Of a stretch of 64,000 nucleotides of DNA, positions 8,698 to 17,250 are shown in pieces. Origin of the DNA: Oscillospiraceae bacterium (GTDB lineage: Bacteria; Bacillota; Clostridia; Oscillospirales; Oscillospiraceae); assembly GCA_020025305.1 (NCBI GenBank), contig JAHHSG010000012.1, positions 1-64,000 of the forward strand. The letters are read 5' to 3'. The notes below the pieces were generated by a model. It was not told the DNA's origin, did no database searches, and saw nothing but the letters and a program-made list of their open reading frames with translations. How positions within the stretch are numbered: the stretch's first letter is position 1; each line of letters begins with the position of its first letter. A program made the translations under genes and the position numbers.

Positions 8698-9167
8698 GGT
8701 TCTCCCTCCCAGCTCTGCTTCTCCTCCGTGATGCCTGTCTGTTCCGTGATCCACTCCCCCAGTGACAAGTCGTAGGGAATATCCAGCGATACACCACAAG
8801 GCACCGGAATGCCGTCTTGCAGCTCCGTCTCTACCTGTACCTGGCAGGCAAGCCCCATTGTCTCTGCCTTTTTCGATATATATGCAGCCAGTTCCTCTTC
8901 TATGATTAACGCCATCTGTCCTTGATTCTCCTCCTGATAAAGGGTAATCTGTCGGTCTATTTCCTGTTGATAGTCCCGATAGTGCAGCTGCAGTTCCTCC
9001 ACATTCACCCGCAGCAGGGGACGCAGTACCGCCAACAATAGTACCAGTCCTCCGCAAAAGCGGACAATGGTGCGTATGGTTCCCTTTGGCACCAACGCAT
9101 AGAGGAGTGAGAGCACCATTGCCGTTGCAATCAGACCCGTCAGCCATTCTCTCAGCCAAGTTGTCAT
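8694..9167 (-). CDS. spoIIIAF: SpoIIIAF, stage III sporulation membrane protein
   Basis: This 157-residue protein has two N-terminal membrane segments (about 8-25 and 31-50), with the family pattern RFCGGLVLLLAVLRPLL, followed by a soluble domain. It belongs to the mother-cell channel complex. It overlaps spoIIIAE and spoIIIAG by four bases each, so the operon is tightly coupled in translation. Confidence 0.92.
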   Translation of the reverse strand: MTTWLREWLTGLIATAMVLSLLYALVPKGTIRTIVRFCGGLVLLLAVLRPLLRVNVEELQLHYRDYQQEIDRQITLYQEENQGQMALIIEEELAAYISKKAETMGLACQVQVETELQDGIPVPCGVSLDIPYDLSLGEWITEQTGITEEKQSWEGEP

Positions 9168-10255
9168 ATCGTCACCACCGTAATTGTCGTTGCAATGGAG
9201 ATGAGCAGCAGCAGCGCACAGGCGGCTGTCATTCCCAAGATCATGCCGAAAGCACCGCCCAGCGCCTCAATGAGTTCCATTAAATCCGGACTGCCTACGG
9301 TTCCGGCCAAAAAAGCCGCCAGCTTATAGAGCAGATACTGTACGGCTAAGCGCAGAAACGGCATGAGGCACAGGGCCAAAACCCCCAGCATCCCCACGAC
9401 GCCCACCGTGTTTTTGACCGCAGCGGCACCGGCCAGTACCGACCCGGCAGCGTCAGAAATGATGCTGCCCACCACCGGAACCGTCCCCATCGCACTGCGG
9501 GTCAGTTGTACTGTCAGTGTGTCGGCGGAACCGGTCAAGGCTCCGGATACGGTGAGAAAGCCTGTATATAGAACTAATAGTCCCGTCAGCAGCCATGTCA
9601 CCCCCTTGGAAATCGCCTTTCCTATCGATTTCAGGCGCTGCCCCGGCAACATAGCGTTGGCAGCCGCCGCCGCTATATACAGATATACCAGTGGCAGCAG
9701 CACCCCGCGTATCAGGGAAATAAGAAGCTCAGCGCAAAAGATGGAGGCCACCTGTCGAAAACCAGCTGTTACAACGCCTCCACTGGCAGCCACAGCCGCA
9801 GAGAGGGTGGGCAGCAGCGCTTTGGAGAAGATATCCAGCTCCTCAATCGTCTCCACCCCCACACCCATCATGGTGTGGAGGTTCCCCGCCGCAATTAATG
9901 TAATAGCCATAGCGCCTGCCATGGGTGTGAAATTGGGGATTACTCCGTCATCGGAAGTCTCTACGCAATCAGAAACCACGGCACACAGAAGAACGACACC
10001 TAAAAGCAGTACGACCCCGCGCAAACTTCCTCGCAGCACATCACCAAAGGCAGCACACGCCCCATCCCACAGTCGTGCCAACCCTTCCGGAAGTGTATGC
10101 AGATCCACCGGACGGTCGCCTATGTCTTTCAATAGTGCCTCCGCTTCCGGTGGGAGCGCTTTTTCCAAATCCTCTGTCAGTGTCGATGCAGCAACCGGCT
10201 GCACCAAGCACAGCAATAGTGCACATATCGCACTTATGTATATCCATTTTTTCAT
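9164..10255 (-). CDS. spoIIIAE: SpoIIIAE, stage III sporulation multi-spanning membrane protein
   Basis: This 363-residue protein starts with a signal-like segment (MKKWIYISAICALLLCLV) and has seven or more further hydrophobic segments; it is an integral membrane part of the SpoIIIA channel. The ATG at 10255 overlaps the spoIIIAD stop (ATGA). An in-frame ATG at 10279 would put eight extra residues before the signal segment and is less likely. Confidence 0.92.
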   Translation of the reverse strand: MKKWIYISAICALLLCLVQPVAASTLTEDLEKALPPEAEALLKDIGDRPVDLHTLPEGLARLWDGACAAFGDVLRGSLRGVVLLLGVVLLCAVVSDCVETSDDGVIPNFTPMAGAMAITLIAAGNLHTMMGVGVETIEELDIFSKALLPTLSAAVAASGGVVTAGFRQVASIFCAELLISLIRGVLLPLVYLYIAAAAANAMLPGQRLKSIGKAISKGVTWLLTGLLVLYTGFLTVSGALTGSADTLTVQLTRSAMGTVPVVGSIISDAAGSVLAGAAAVKNTVGVVGMLGVLALCLMPFLRLAVQYLLYKLAAFLAGTVGSPDLMELIEALGGAFGMILGMTAACALLLLISIATTITVVTI

Positions 10256-10638
10256 AGCAGTGACTGCAGCATCTCCCATACCGCCTTTAAAAGAGGCAGT
10301 GAAACCCAGATTGCGCCGAAGGCCGCCGCAATCTCTACCAGTGTTGCCAGTGCTCCCTCACCGGCGTCTCGACAAAGTCCTGCGCCAAGACGACTGATTA
10401 GGGCAATCCCCACCGTCTTTAGCAGCGGCACAAATACTTCCGGAGCAAGACCGCTGCTTTCCGCCATTCGGCGCAAAAAATCCGTCACGTCCCATAAAAT
10501 ATCCCGCAACCATACCAGCACCGCCGCCACCACCGCCAGCACCAGAAGGAATGCCATATCCGGGCTGCTTTTTTTCAGGGTAACAGCCAATAATGCACCT
10601 ATCAGGCAAACTGCCCCTGCTTTATATACCGCGTCCAT
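10252..10638 (-). CDS. spoIIIAD: SpoIIIAD, stage III sporulation membrane protein
   Basis: This 128-residue protein has about three to four membrane segments and matches the small, hydrophobic SpoIIIAD subunit by order and composition (GIALISRLGAGLCRDAGEGALA resembles the family core). Its ATG shares one base with the spoIIIAC stop (TGATG). It is part of the export-apparatus-like portion of the A-Q channel. Confidence 0.92.
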   Translation of the reverse strand: MDAVYKAGAVCLIGALLAVTLKKSSPDMAFLLVLAVVAAVLVWLRDILWDVTDFLRRMAESSGLAPEVFVPLLKTVGIALISRLGAGLCRDAGEGALATLVEIAAAFGAIWVSLPLLKAVWEMLQSLL

Positions 10639-10832
10639 CACAGCGAAAAGAGGGCCTTGATGAGGTTAAAGAGATTACTAATTTCCTGCACCAACATCAT
10701 CAGCACTACCACAAGCCCTGCCAGCGTTGTCATCATGGCCTGCTCTTCCCGTCCGCTGCGGATCAGCACCTGGTTGAGCACTGCCACCAGAATTCCAATG
10801 GCCGCTATTTTAAAAATCAGATCAACATTCAT
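10638..10832 (-). CDS. spoIIIAC: SpoIIIAC, stage III sporulation membrane protein
   Basis: This 64-residue protein has two membrane hairpin segments and the family start DLIFKIAAIGILVAVLNQVL. Its length is exactly what is usual for SpoIIIAC. It lies nine bases after spoIIIAB and is coupled to spoIIIAD. Confidence 0.93.
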   Translation of the reverse strand: MNVDLIFKIAAIGILVAVLNQVLIRSGREEQAMMTTLAGLVVVLMMLVQEISNLFNLIKALFSL

Positions 10833-10841
10833 TTTGCATCC

Positions 10842-11327
10842 TCAAATCAGTACAATGATTGCCAGCCCTGCGCCGCTGAGCACTACCGCCATATAGAGCT
10901 TTTCTCTCTGCTGCCGCTGCGCCTTTTTTTCCTGCAGCAACTGCATCAAGCCATGGGCTGCGGCACGGAGATTTCCAGTGATTTGCTGCTCGTCACCCTG
11001 CAGCTCCACCTGTCCCATGATTTCTGCGATATCCGACGCAGTGTTCCTTTTAAATGACTGTTCCCAAGATAGTTGTAAAGTAGTTCCACTTTCCATATTT
11101 TCCAGTACATCCCGGAAGATTTCTCCGCATAAAGGGCGGTCGCACTGCTGCATAATCGTGCGAGGCAGAGGCTTTTTTTGCCAACGGATTGCTGTCTCCA
11201 TACTCTCCAGCGCTGCCGTTAACTCACGCAGCAGGCAAATTTCCGTTCGTACCGCTCTATGCTGATATAAGCAGGATAAAAAGCCGCCCAGCAAGATCAG
11301 CAGCGCACCGAAGAATTTTCCATTCAC
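10842..11327 (-). CDS. spoIIIAB: SpoIIIAB, stage III sporulation protein
   Basis: This 161-residue protein has hydrophobic ends and a central helical domain, similar to GspF-like SpoIIIAB. The start is a GTG at 11327 that overlaps the spoIIIAA stop (GTGA). A much longer open frame on this strand reaches 12158, but it runs antisense-of-frame through spoIIIAA and is not coding. A typical pattern is LLRELTAALESMETAIRWQKKPLP near residue 35. Confidence 0.9.
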   Translation of the reverse strand: MNGKFFGALLILLGGFLSCLYQHRAVRTEICLLRELTAALESMETAIRWQKKPLPRTIMQQCDRPLCGEIFRDVLENMESGTTLQLSWEQSFKRNTASDIAEIMGQVELQGDEQQITGNLRAAAHGLMQLLQEKKAQRQQREKLYMAVVLSGAGLAIIVLI

Positions 11328-12256
11328 AGCGACTCTACCTCGTACACTCGTTGTCCGTCCACCATAGTAATGGTGATGAAGCGGGAGAATACATCCGCAG
11401 CCATAACCTCTGCAAAGAGGGGCTTGCGCTCTAATTCCGCCCGATCGGCGGCATGAATGGTCGCTACCATTTGCACCCCGCAGTTGGCTGCCATGACCAT
11501 GGCATGGAGATCCTCTGCCGCTGTGATTTCGTCCACCCCGATGATCTGCGGATTGGCGGCACGCAATAATATGGGAATTCCTATCGCCTTGGGACAACCA
11601 TCCAGTACATCGGTATGGCATCCTACGGACATTTGAGAAATGCCTTGGTGCATTACCGCAATCTCTCCCCGCTCGTCCACCAGCGCCACTCGCTGCGCCG
11701 GAGTTTCCTCTGTGCCGTCGGATAGAAGTCGTATCAGATCCCGCAGCAGTGTGGTTTTCCCGCCGCCCGGCGGCGAGAGAATCAATGTACTTTGAAAGCG
11801 TCCCTCGTTCCAAAGCTGCGGGAGCAGCGGTGCAGCGACCCCCTGCCGCTCTCGTCCGATGCGTATCACGGCCGAGGAGATGTCCCTCAAATTGGTATTT
11901 TGCCCCTCCCGCATGACGGCGGTACCGCAAATTCCTATGCGAAATCCGCCGCGGGCTGTAAGATAGCCCCGGCTGATGGTATCGCCTGCAGCATAACGGG
12001 AATACCCTGTTACCGTGTCGCACAGCTGCTCCAGATCCGTCTGCGTTACAACCATGCGAGGCACTTCCTCTGTCAGATAGCTCTCCCCCTCCGGCAAGAG
12101 CACCGTTAACGGCTTTCCTGTTCGCAAACGAAATTCCTCTGTCTGCGCTTTTTTCCAATCGGGCAATCGGGCTGCCGACTGCTGCCAGCGCAGCGGCAGC
12201 AGCGCGGACGCCTGCTCATAGCGGCGGATGGCATAGGTCTCCTCCAAATGTTCCAC
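11324..12256 (-). CDS. spoIIIAA: SpoIIIAA, stage III sporulation ATPase
   Basis: This 310-residue secretion-type ATPase should drive the SpoIIIA-SpoIIQ channel. Walker A is PPGGGKTTL and Walker B-like regions are VALVDERGE and IIGVDEITAAED. The start is a GTG at 12256 just after AAAGGAG; that spacing is unusually tight (about one base). It is the first gene of the spoIIIA operon, about 20 bases below a strong sigma-E-type promoter. Confidence 0.92.
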   Translation of the reverse strand: MEHLEETYAIRRYEQASALLPLRWQQSAARLPDWKKAQTEEFRLRTGKPLTVLLPEGESYLTEEVPRMVVTQTDLEQLCDTVTGYSRYAAGDTISRGYLTARGGFRIGICGTAVMREGQNTNLRDISSAVIRIGRERQGVAAPLLPQLWNEGRFQSTLILSPPGGGKTTLLRDLIRLLSDGTEETPAQRVALVDERGEIAVMHQGISQMSVGCHTDVLDGCPKAIGIPILLRAANPQIIGVDEITAAEDLHAMVMAANCGVQMVATIHAADRAELERKPLFAEVMAADVFSRFITITMVDGQRVYEVESL

Positions 12257-12277
12257 GCTCCTTTTGTGTGATGTTCC

Positions 12278-12306
12278 ACTCTATGACGACTTGTCCGGAA
12301 ATATGC
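12278..12306 (-). promoter_or_regulatory. spoIIIAA: sigma-E-type promoter of the spoIIIA operon
   Basis: On the minus strand, GCATATT (12306-12300) is an exact match to the Bacillus sigma-E -35 pattern KMATATT. After a 14-base spacer comes CATAGAGT (12285-12278), six of eight bases of the -10 CATACAMT. The spacing and position (about 22 bases before the spoIIIAA start) fit mother-cell expression. Confidence 0.8.
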
Positions 12307-12312
12307 AAAGAA

Positions 12313-12338
12313 TAAACCCCCGGCATAGCCGAGGGCTC
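12313..12338 (-). terminator. hairpin just upstream of the spoIIIA promoter
   Basis: On the minus strand GCCCTCGGC / GCCGGGGGT pairs around TAT, followed by TTATT. It is a weak second terminator protecting the sporulation promoter from read-through out of rsgA. Confidence 0.5.
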
Positions 12339-12340
12339 AG

Positions 12341-12600
12341 ACAAATAAAACCTGTATTTCTGCTCTAAGAGGACTGCATTACAGGAATCATGATAGGCGT
12401 GAAAATATGACCGCATAGGGGGCTAATGAGATCGATGATACACGGCTACCTTTATCTCTCAACATATTTACTAAAATTTAAATCAAGTCGAAGTTTCAAG
12501 CGAACAAAGTCTTATGTCTGGATGTAGATGGGCATCTCCTCGCAGGTGTCAGGCTGCAAAAAGCGCCTGCAGGTGCTGCTTATCACAAAGCCTTACAGGC
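12341..12600. other. intergenic region without a recognised gene
   Basis: Between the rsgA terminator and the spoIIIA promoter I see no supported gene. A short minus-strand frame crosses the promoter and hairpin and lacks a ribosome site. A palindromic GCACCTGCAGG-type stretch at about 12569-12582 is the only local structure. Confidence 0.5.
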
Positions 12601-12605
12601 ATTAA

Positions 12606-12634
12606 AAAAACCACCGGCTACGCCGGTGGTTTTT
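12606..12634 (-). terminator. terminator of the cdaA-rsgA gene run
   Basis: AACCACCGGC / GCCGGTGGTT with a GTA loop, perfect ten-base stem, followed on the minus strand by seven T. It directly follows the rsgA stop and closes the long operon. Confidence 0.92.
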
Positions 12635-12635
12635 A

Positions 12636-13517
12636 TTACTTTTTTTCCCATTCTTTGCAGTCTTTCAATTCCTCTGCAAGACGGGCATAGCTGGCATGGC
12701 GGGAGCGAGGAATCTTCCCCTCCTTCACCGCTTGTAAAACAGCGCAGCCTTTCTCCTTCATATGGCGGCAGCCTACAAATTGGCAGCTATTGAGATAAGG
12801 CAAAAACTCTGGAAATGTCTCCGGCAGATGCTGCTTCAACTCCAAATTCAAAGCTTCCGTATCAAAGGAGGAAAAACCGGGGGTGTCAATAACGTAGGTA
12901 TCCTCACCCAGGGAAAACATCTCCACATGCCGGGTCGTATGGCGGCCACGCCCCAGCGCTTTGCTCACCTCTCCTACCGGCAAGGCAAAGGATTCATTCA
13001 GTGCATTCAGAATACTGGATTTTCCTACGCCTGAATTTCCTGTAAAGGCATTGAGCTTTCCAGATATTCTGCTCTTTAAATGATCCAGGCCCTCTCCTGT
13101 TGCAGCGCTGATGCGCAGTACAGGAATGGCAGAATTGGCATAAATCTCATATAGCTCCTCTGCCGGGTTGAGGTCGCATTTGTTGATACACACCAGTACA
13201 TCGCAGCCTTTCAGTGCTGCAATGGCAGAGATTCGGTCAATCAGATAGGGGTCCGTGACAGGGATGGCGCCGGAGGCGATCATCACCAGCTGATCAATGT
13301 TGGCCGCCGCAGGGCGGGTAAATACATTTTTACGCGGCTCAATTGCCTCCACAAAGCCCTCGCCGCCGCCAAGAAGCTGCACCTGCACCCAGTCGCCCAC
13401 CAGCGGAGACAACCCTTCCCGGCGGAATTTTCCTCGGGCACGGCACTGCAGTATCTCCTCACCTGTATTGACGTAGTAAAAGCCGCTCAGGGCCTTCTCA
13501 ATTCTGCCCCGACTCAA
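12636..13517 (-). CDS. rsgA: RsgA, ribosome small-subunit GTPase
   Basis: This 293-residue circularly permuted GTPase matures and checks the 30S subunit. It has an N-terminal OB-fold, then G4 INKCDL before G1 GNSGVGKSS and G3 DTPGF, the order diagnostic for RsgA. The C-terminal zinc knuckle is visible (C, C-R-H and C in CQFVGCRHMKEKGC). The start is TTG at 13517, overlapping the prkC stop (TTGA) with GGAGATTTCATT before it. Position after prkC is as in Bacillus. Confidence 0.94.
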   Translation of the reverse strand: MSRGRIEKALSGFYYVNTGEEILQCRARGKFRREGLSPLVGDWVQVQLLGGGEGFVEAIEPRKNVFTRPAAANIDQLVMIASGAIPVTDPYLIDRISAIAALKGCDVLVCINKCDLNPAEELYEIYANSAIPVLRISAATGEGLDHLKSRISGKLNAFTGNSGVGKSSILNALNESFALPVGEVSKALGRGRHTTRHVEMFSLGEDTYVIDTPGFSSFDTEALNLELKQHLPETFPEFLPYLNSCQFVGCRHMKEKGCAVLQAVKEGKIPRSRHASYARLAEELKDCKEWEKK

Positions 13518-15448
13518 AATGAAATCTCCTGTGAGCCTATTTCTTCACCGTTAATGTATGCCATGACCGTGGAGGTGGTACCAGCTTCACCACTGAAGGT
13601 ATAGCTGACGCTGCCGCCCTTCCCTTCTTCCAAAGTCACCGCTGTTTCACCGCGGGAATAACCATCCTGCGTAAAGGAAACGATGACCTCACCGCTATAA
13701 GTTTCAGGGATGGCAAAGGTGACAGCCTGACTCTTCGGCTCACCACCCTTACTCACGGTAAAGATGATGGTGGTTCCGGCCTCCACATTGGTGGTTGCCG
13801 CAATCGACTGTTCAATCACCTGCCCCACCGGCTTTGCACTGTACACAAACTGATGCTCCCCCACTGTCAGCCCCAGTTCCTGCGCTTGTGCAGCGGCATC
13901 ATCCACTAACATAGTGACAAAAGAAGGGACTACCACAGGCTTTTTCTCAGGCCCCTTACTGACCACCAGCAAAACGGAGTTTCCCTTTTTAATTTCCTCC
14001 TTGGCTGCAGGGACAGTGGAGATCACAGCACCTTCTTTGTATTCTTCGCTAAATTCCTCACGGGTGTCCACTTTCAGGTCTAATCCCATATTATTGAGTT
14101 GGACTTTCGCCTCTTGATAGTTCACCCCGATCAGCGGCGGCATAACTTCCTTTTCTTCTCTGGCGCAGACATAGACATGAATCACCAGATTATTTTTTCT
14201 TGTACGGCCAGCGCCAGGATCCTGTTCTATAATTTGTCCCGGCTCATAACGATCACTAGGCTTGCTGCCCAGCACTTCAATTTGGAACACATCCCGGACT
14301 TCCGCCATTTGATTGGCCTGTTCCACGGTCTTTCCCAGCAAATCCGGCACCACATGGCCGTCTGTTTGTGTGCTGGTGCCGAAACTTCCGAAAATCTTAA
14401 AGAGCAGCACGACCAAAATCAGTACAGCAGTGAATGCACCGCCGATAATAGCCATCAACTTCCGCGTCCGCTTCTTCTCTTCCTCGTCTGTCTCCTCGTC
14501 ATTGAGCCCGCCGCGATGTTTGCCATGCGTGAGGGCCGCCACTTCGGAAGTTTTAATGGCCTGCGTTGGCTCACTGTTGACATCTTCCGCTAACTCTGAC
14601 CGAATGTACTCCACATCCATGGTTGGGTTTTTCCGGAACTTTTCCAAATCGTCAATCATAGCCTCAGCAGTGGCGTAACGCTTATCCGCATTAGGGCTCA
14701 TGGCCTTCATGCAGATGACTTCCAGTGCCTCGGGGATCTCCGGATTAATAGAGCGTGGTGCCAGTGGCACAGAACTCAAGTGCTGGATTGCCACAGAAAC
14801 AGCGCTGTCTCCATCAAAAGGCAGCTTGCCTGTCAACATCTCATAAAGCACCACACCGGCGGAATAGATATCTGAACGGGCATCCGTCCGATCACCCCGA
14901 GCCTGCTCCGGAGAAATATAGTGTACAGAGCCCAAAGCCTCCTGCGTTAATGTCTGCCCGGCGCTGGCAAGGCAGGCAATGCCAAAATCGGCCACCTTCA
15001 CACTGCCGTCCCGCAGAACCATAATATTCTGAGGCTTAATATCCCGATGAATGATGCCGCGGCTGTGTGCGTGACTCAAGCCGCGCATAATCTGGGTGAT
15101 GAAGTGCAGCGCCTCCCGCCAGTCCATCTGACCACGGCGCTCCATGTACTGCTTCAGCGTGATTCCCTCGATCAGTTCCATGACAATATACTCCACATCG
15201 CCGCTGCGAGACACATCGTAGACGGAGACGATATTGGCATGGGACAGCTGTGCTACAGCCCGAGACTCATCCCGGAATCGGCGGCGGAAGTCAGCATTCT
15301 CCGCCAGTTCGCTTTTGAGAATTTTTACGGCAACCATCCGGTTCAGTCGATGACACTTCGCTTTATAGACATTTGCCATACCACCACTGCCGATCAACTC
15401 CATAATCTCGTAGCGGTTGTCCAGCATTTTCCCAATATACTGATCCAT
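13514..15448 (-). CDS. prkC: PrkC, membrane Ser/Thr protein kinase with PASTA domains
   Basis: This 644-residue kinase has a cytoplasmic Hanks-type domain (about 12-275) with GSGGMANVY, catalytic lysine in VAVKIL, HRDIKPQN and DFGIA. A membrane segment lies at about 335-355. Outside are three PASTA repeats (starting VPDLLG, MPPLIG and VPSFVT) that in homologues bind peptidoglycan fragments or lipid II, then a beta-rich C-terminal extension of roughly 75 residues. It is 28 bases after its phosphatase prpC. In Bacillus PrkC triggers spore germination by muropeptides; that role is plausible here. Confidence 0.95.
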   Translation of the reverse strand: MDQYIGKMLDNRYEIMELIGSGGMANVYKAKCHRLNRMVAVKILKSELAENADFRRRFRDESRAVAQLSHANIVSVYDVSRSGDVEYIVMELIEGITLKQYMERRGQMDWREALHFITQIMRGLSHAHSRGIIHRDIKPQNIMVLRDGSVKVADFGIACLASAGQTLTQEALGSVHYISPEQARGDRTDARSDIYSAGVVLYEMLTGKLPFDGDSAVSVAIQHLSSVPLAPRSINPEIPEALEVICMKAMSPNADKRYATAEAMIDDLEKFRKNPTMDVEYIRSELAEDVNSEPTQAIKTSEVAALTHGKHRGGLNDEETDEEEKKRTRKLMAIIGGAFTAVLILVVLLFKIFGSFGTSTQTDGHVVPDLLGKTVEQANQMAEVRDVFQIEVLGSKPSDRYEPGQIIEQDPGAGRTRKNNLVIHVYVCAREEKEVMPPLIGVNYQEAKVQLNNMGLDLKVDTREEFSEEYKEGAVISTVPAAKEEIKKGNSVLLVVSKGPEKKPVVVPSFVTMLVDDAAAQAQELGLTVGEHQFVYSAKPVGQVIEQSIAATTNVEAGTTIIFTVSKGGEPKSQAVTFAIPETYSGEVIVSFTQDGYSRGETAVTLEEGKGGSVSYTFSGEAGTTSTVMAYINGEEIGSQEISF

Positions 15449-15476
15449 ATATGACCGTTCCTTTCATCGTCGGAGA

Positions 15477-16208
15477 TTAAATATTCATCATCAGGAGCAT
15501 CGTCACATTGTCCGGCGCTCCCCGCTGCTTGGATAGATCTAAGAGTCGATCCAGGCAGGTATCCGGTTCGCCGTTATGAACGACCTCAAACAGGATCTCC
15601 TGGTCCGATACAGTATTGACCAATCCATCGGAACAGAGCAGGATGAAATCTCCCTGCTTCCATAGCAATTCAAATGTATCCGTCTGCACGTCTGCATCCG
15701 GCCCCAGTGCTCTGGTAATCAGATTGCGTCGGGGATGATGCTTCGCCTCCTCCGGTGTCAGATCGCCTCGCTGCACCATATTTTCGACCACGGAATGGTC
15801 ACGGGTAATCTGTCGGATGCCGCCACGGTTAATATGATAGGCGCGGCTGTCGCCCACGTTGGCCAGAGCCGCCCATTCCTTCTTTGCCACAGCCGCTACC
15901 AAAGTAGTTCCCATCTGTTGATACTCTTTATGTTCGGCAGCCCGCTGCCGAACCGCTTCATTGGCCGCTGTCACGCTCTCGCACATCGTATCAGCGATCT
16001 CTTGAATGCCCATGGCGCTATGAAGCTTTTCCTCCAGCTTCTGCTGATAGACATCCACTGCAAGGGAGCTGGCCACACGACCTCCGTTGGTGCCGCCCAT
16101 TCCGTCACAGATGACGGCTGAAATATACTCCTTCATCTCACGGATGCTGTAGGCATCCTGGTTCTCGCTGCGTACCAGACCTGCATCTGTTGTTCCCCAA
16201 GCTCTCAT
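15477..16208 (-). CDS. prpC: PrpC/Stp, PP2C-type protein phosphatase
   Basis: This 243-residue metal-dependent phosphatase should reverse PrkC phosphorylation. PP2C motifs are RSENQDAY, ICDGMGG (metal Asp), NVGDSRAY, LCSDGLVN and PDNVTMLL. The ATG at 16208 overlaps the rlmN stop (ATGA). The gene order prpC-prkC-rsgA is conserved in Firmicutes. Confidence 0.95.
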   Translation of the reverse strand: MRAWGTTDAGLVRSENQDAYSIREMKEYISAVICDGMGGTNGGRVASSLAVDVYQQKLEEKLHSAMGIQEIADTMCESVTAANEAVRQRAAEHKEYQQMGTTLVAAVAKKEWAALANVGDSRAYHINRGGIRQITRDHSVVENMVQRGDLTPEEAKHHPRRNLITRALGPDADVQTDTFELLWKQGDFILLCSDGLVNTVSDQEILFEVVHNGEPDTCLDRLLDLSKQRGAPDNVTMLLMMNI

Positions 16209-17242
16209 GTACCAAGCGCTCCCCCTTCCTCCATTGCCTTGCGGCGCAGCTGGCCGCAGGATGCGTCAATATCTCCACCCAGGCTTCGCCGCACCGTAGC
16301 GGTGATGCCGTGGGATTCCAATCGTTTTTGAAAAGCAGCGATCCGCCTGCTGGGTTTAAACGGGCTCTCTACCACATCGTTCAGCGGAATTAAATTCACG
16401 TGGCCGGGCATACCATGGATTCGCTTTGCAATGAGATCCGCCTGCCAGTCGTTGTCATTGACTCCGTCAATCATGGCATATTCAAAAGAAATCCGCCGCC
16501 CTGTTTTTTGAAAATAGCGATGACAGGCGGCAAACAATGCCTCCACATCATAAGCCTGATTGATGGGCATGATTCGTGAGCGTGTGGCACTGTCCGGTGC
16601 ATGGAGCGATACGGACAGTGTGAGCTGCAGCCCACAGTCCGCCAGGGCATCGATCCCAGGCACAATGCCGCAGGTGGACAGGCTGATATGCCGCATGCCG
16701 ATATTCATACCATCGGGGTGGTTGATGAGTTCCAGAAACCGCAGTACGTTGTTCCGATTATCCATTGGCTCACCAATCCCCATGAGCACAATATTTGAGA
16801 TTTCCAAACCGCTGTCCAGCTGTGTGAAGAGCACCTGATTGATCATTTCCGACGGCTGCAGATCCCGCACCTTACCGGCAATGGTGGAGGCGCAGAAAGC
16901 ACAGCCCATCCGGCAGCCCACTTGGGAGGAAATACAGACGGTATTTCCGTGGTGATACTTCATCAACACTGTCTCAATGCAATTGCCGTCAGCAAGCTCC
17001 CACAGATATTTGATGGTTCCATCCAGTTTGGAGACCTGCTTGCGGGCAATGGTGGGCACGGTAATTTCGTACCGCTCCTTCAGTTTTTCACGAAGCGCCT
17101 TGGGCAGGTTGCTCATCTCATCAAAGGAAGCAGCGCCTTTATGGAGCCACACAAAAATCTGCTTGCCCCGGAAAGCCGGCTGGCCCATCTGGGCACAGGC
17201 CTCCGTGATCTCCTGCAGTGTCATGGACTTGATGTCAATCAT
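16205..17242 (-). CDS. rlmN: RlmN, 23S rRNA A2503 / tRNA A37 methyltransferase
   Basis: This 345-residue radical-SAM enzyme methylates C2 of adenosine in 23S rRNA and tRNA. The cluster motif is CRMGCAFCAS; GIGEPMDN and SLHAP are also typical, and the C-terminal SCGQLRRK holds the second catalytic Cys. Three in-frame ATGs are possible (17254, 17248, 17242). I chose 17242 because GAGG lies six bases before it and homologues start with M-DIKS-type sequence. Confidence 0.94.
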   Translation of the reverse strand: MIDIKSMTLQEITEACAQMGQPAFRGKQIFVWLHKGAASFDEMSNLPKALREKLKERYEITVPTIARKQVSKLDGTIKYLWELADGNCIETVLMKYHHGNTVCISSQVGCRMGCAFCASTIAGKVRDLQPSEMINQVLFTQLDSGLEISNIVLMGIGEPMDNRNNVLRFLELINHPDGMNIGMRHISLSTCGIVPGIDALADCGLQLTLSVSLHAPDSATRSRIMPINQAYDVEALFAACHRYFQKTGRRISFEYAMIDGVNDNDWQADLIAKRIHGMPGHVNLIPLNDVVESPFKPSRRIAAFQKRLESHGITATVRRSLGGDIDASCGQLRRKAMEEGGALGT

Positions 17243-17250
17243 GCTCATCC

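Noticed and set aside
9363..10397. 344-codon plus-strand frame opposite spoIIIAE/AD
   Set aside because: Ser/Thr/Pro/Arg-rich composition typical of antisense to hydrophobic genes; no start signals.
11328..12158. N-terminal extension of the spoIIIAB frame through spoIIIAA
   Set aside because: Out of frame with the SpoIIIAA motifs; the coupled GTG at 11327 gives the normal SpoIIIAB length.
12216..12416. 66-codon minus-strand frame before spoIIIAA
   Set aside because: It spans a hairpin and the sigma-E promoter and has no ribosome site.
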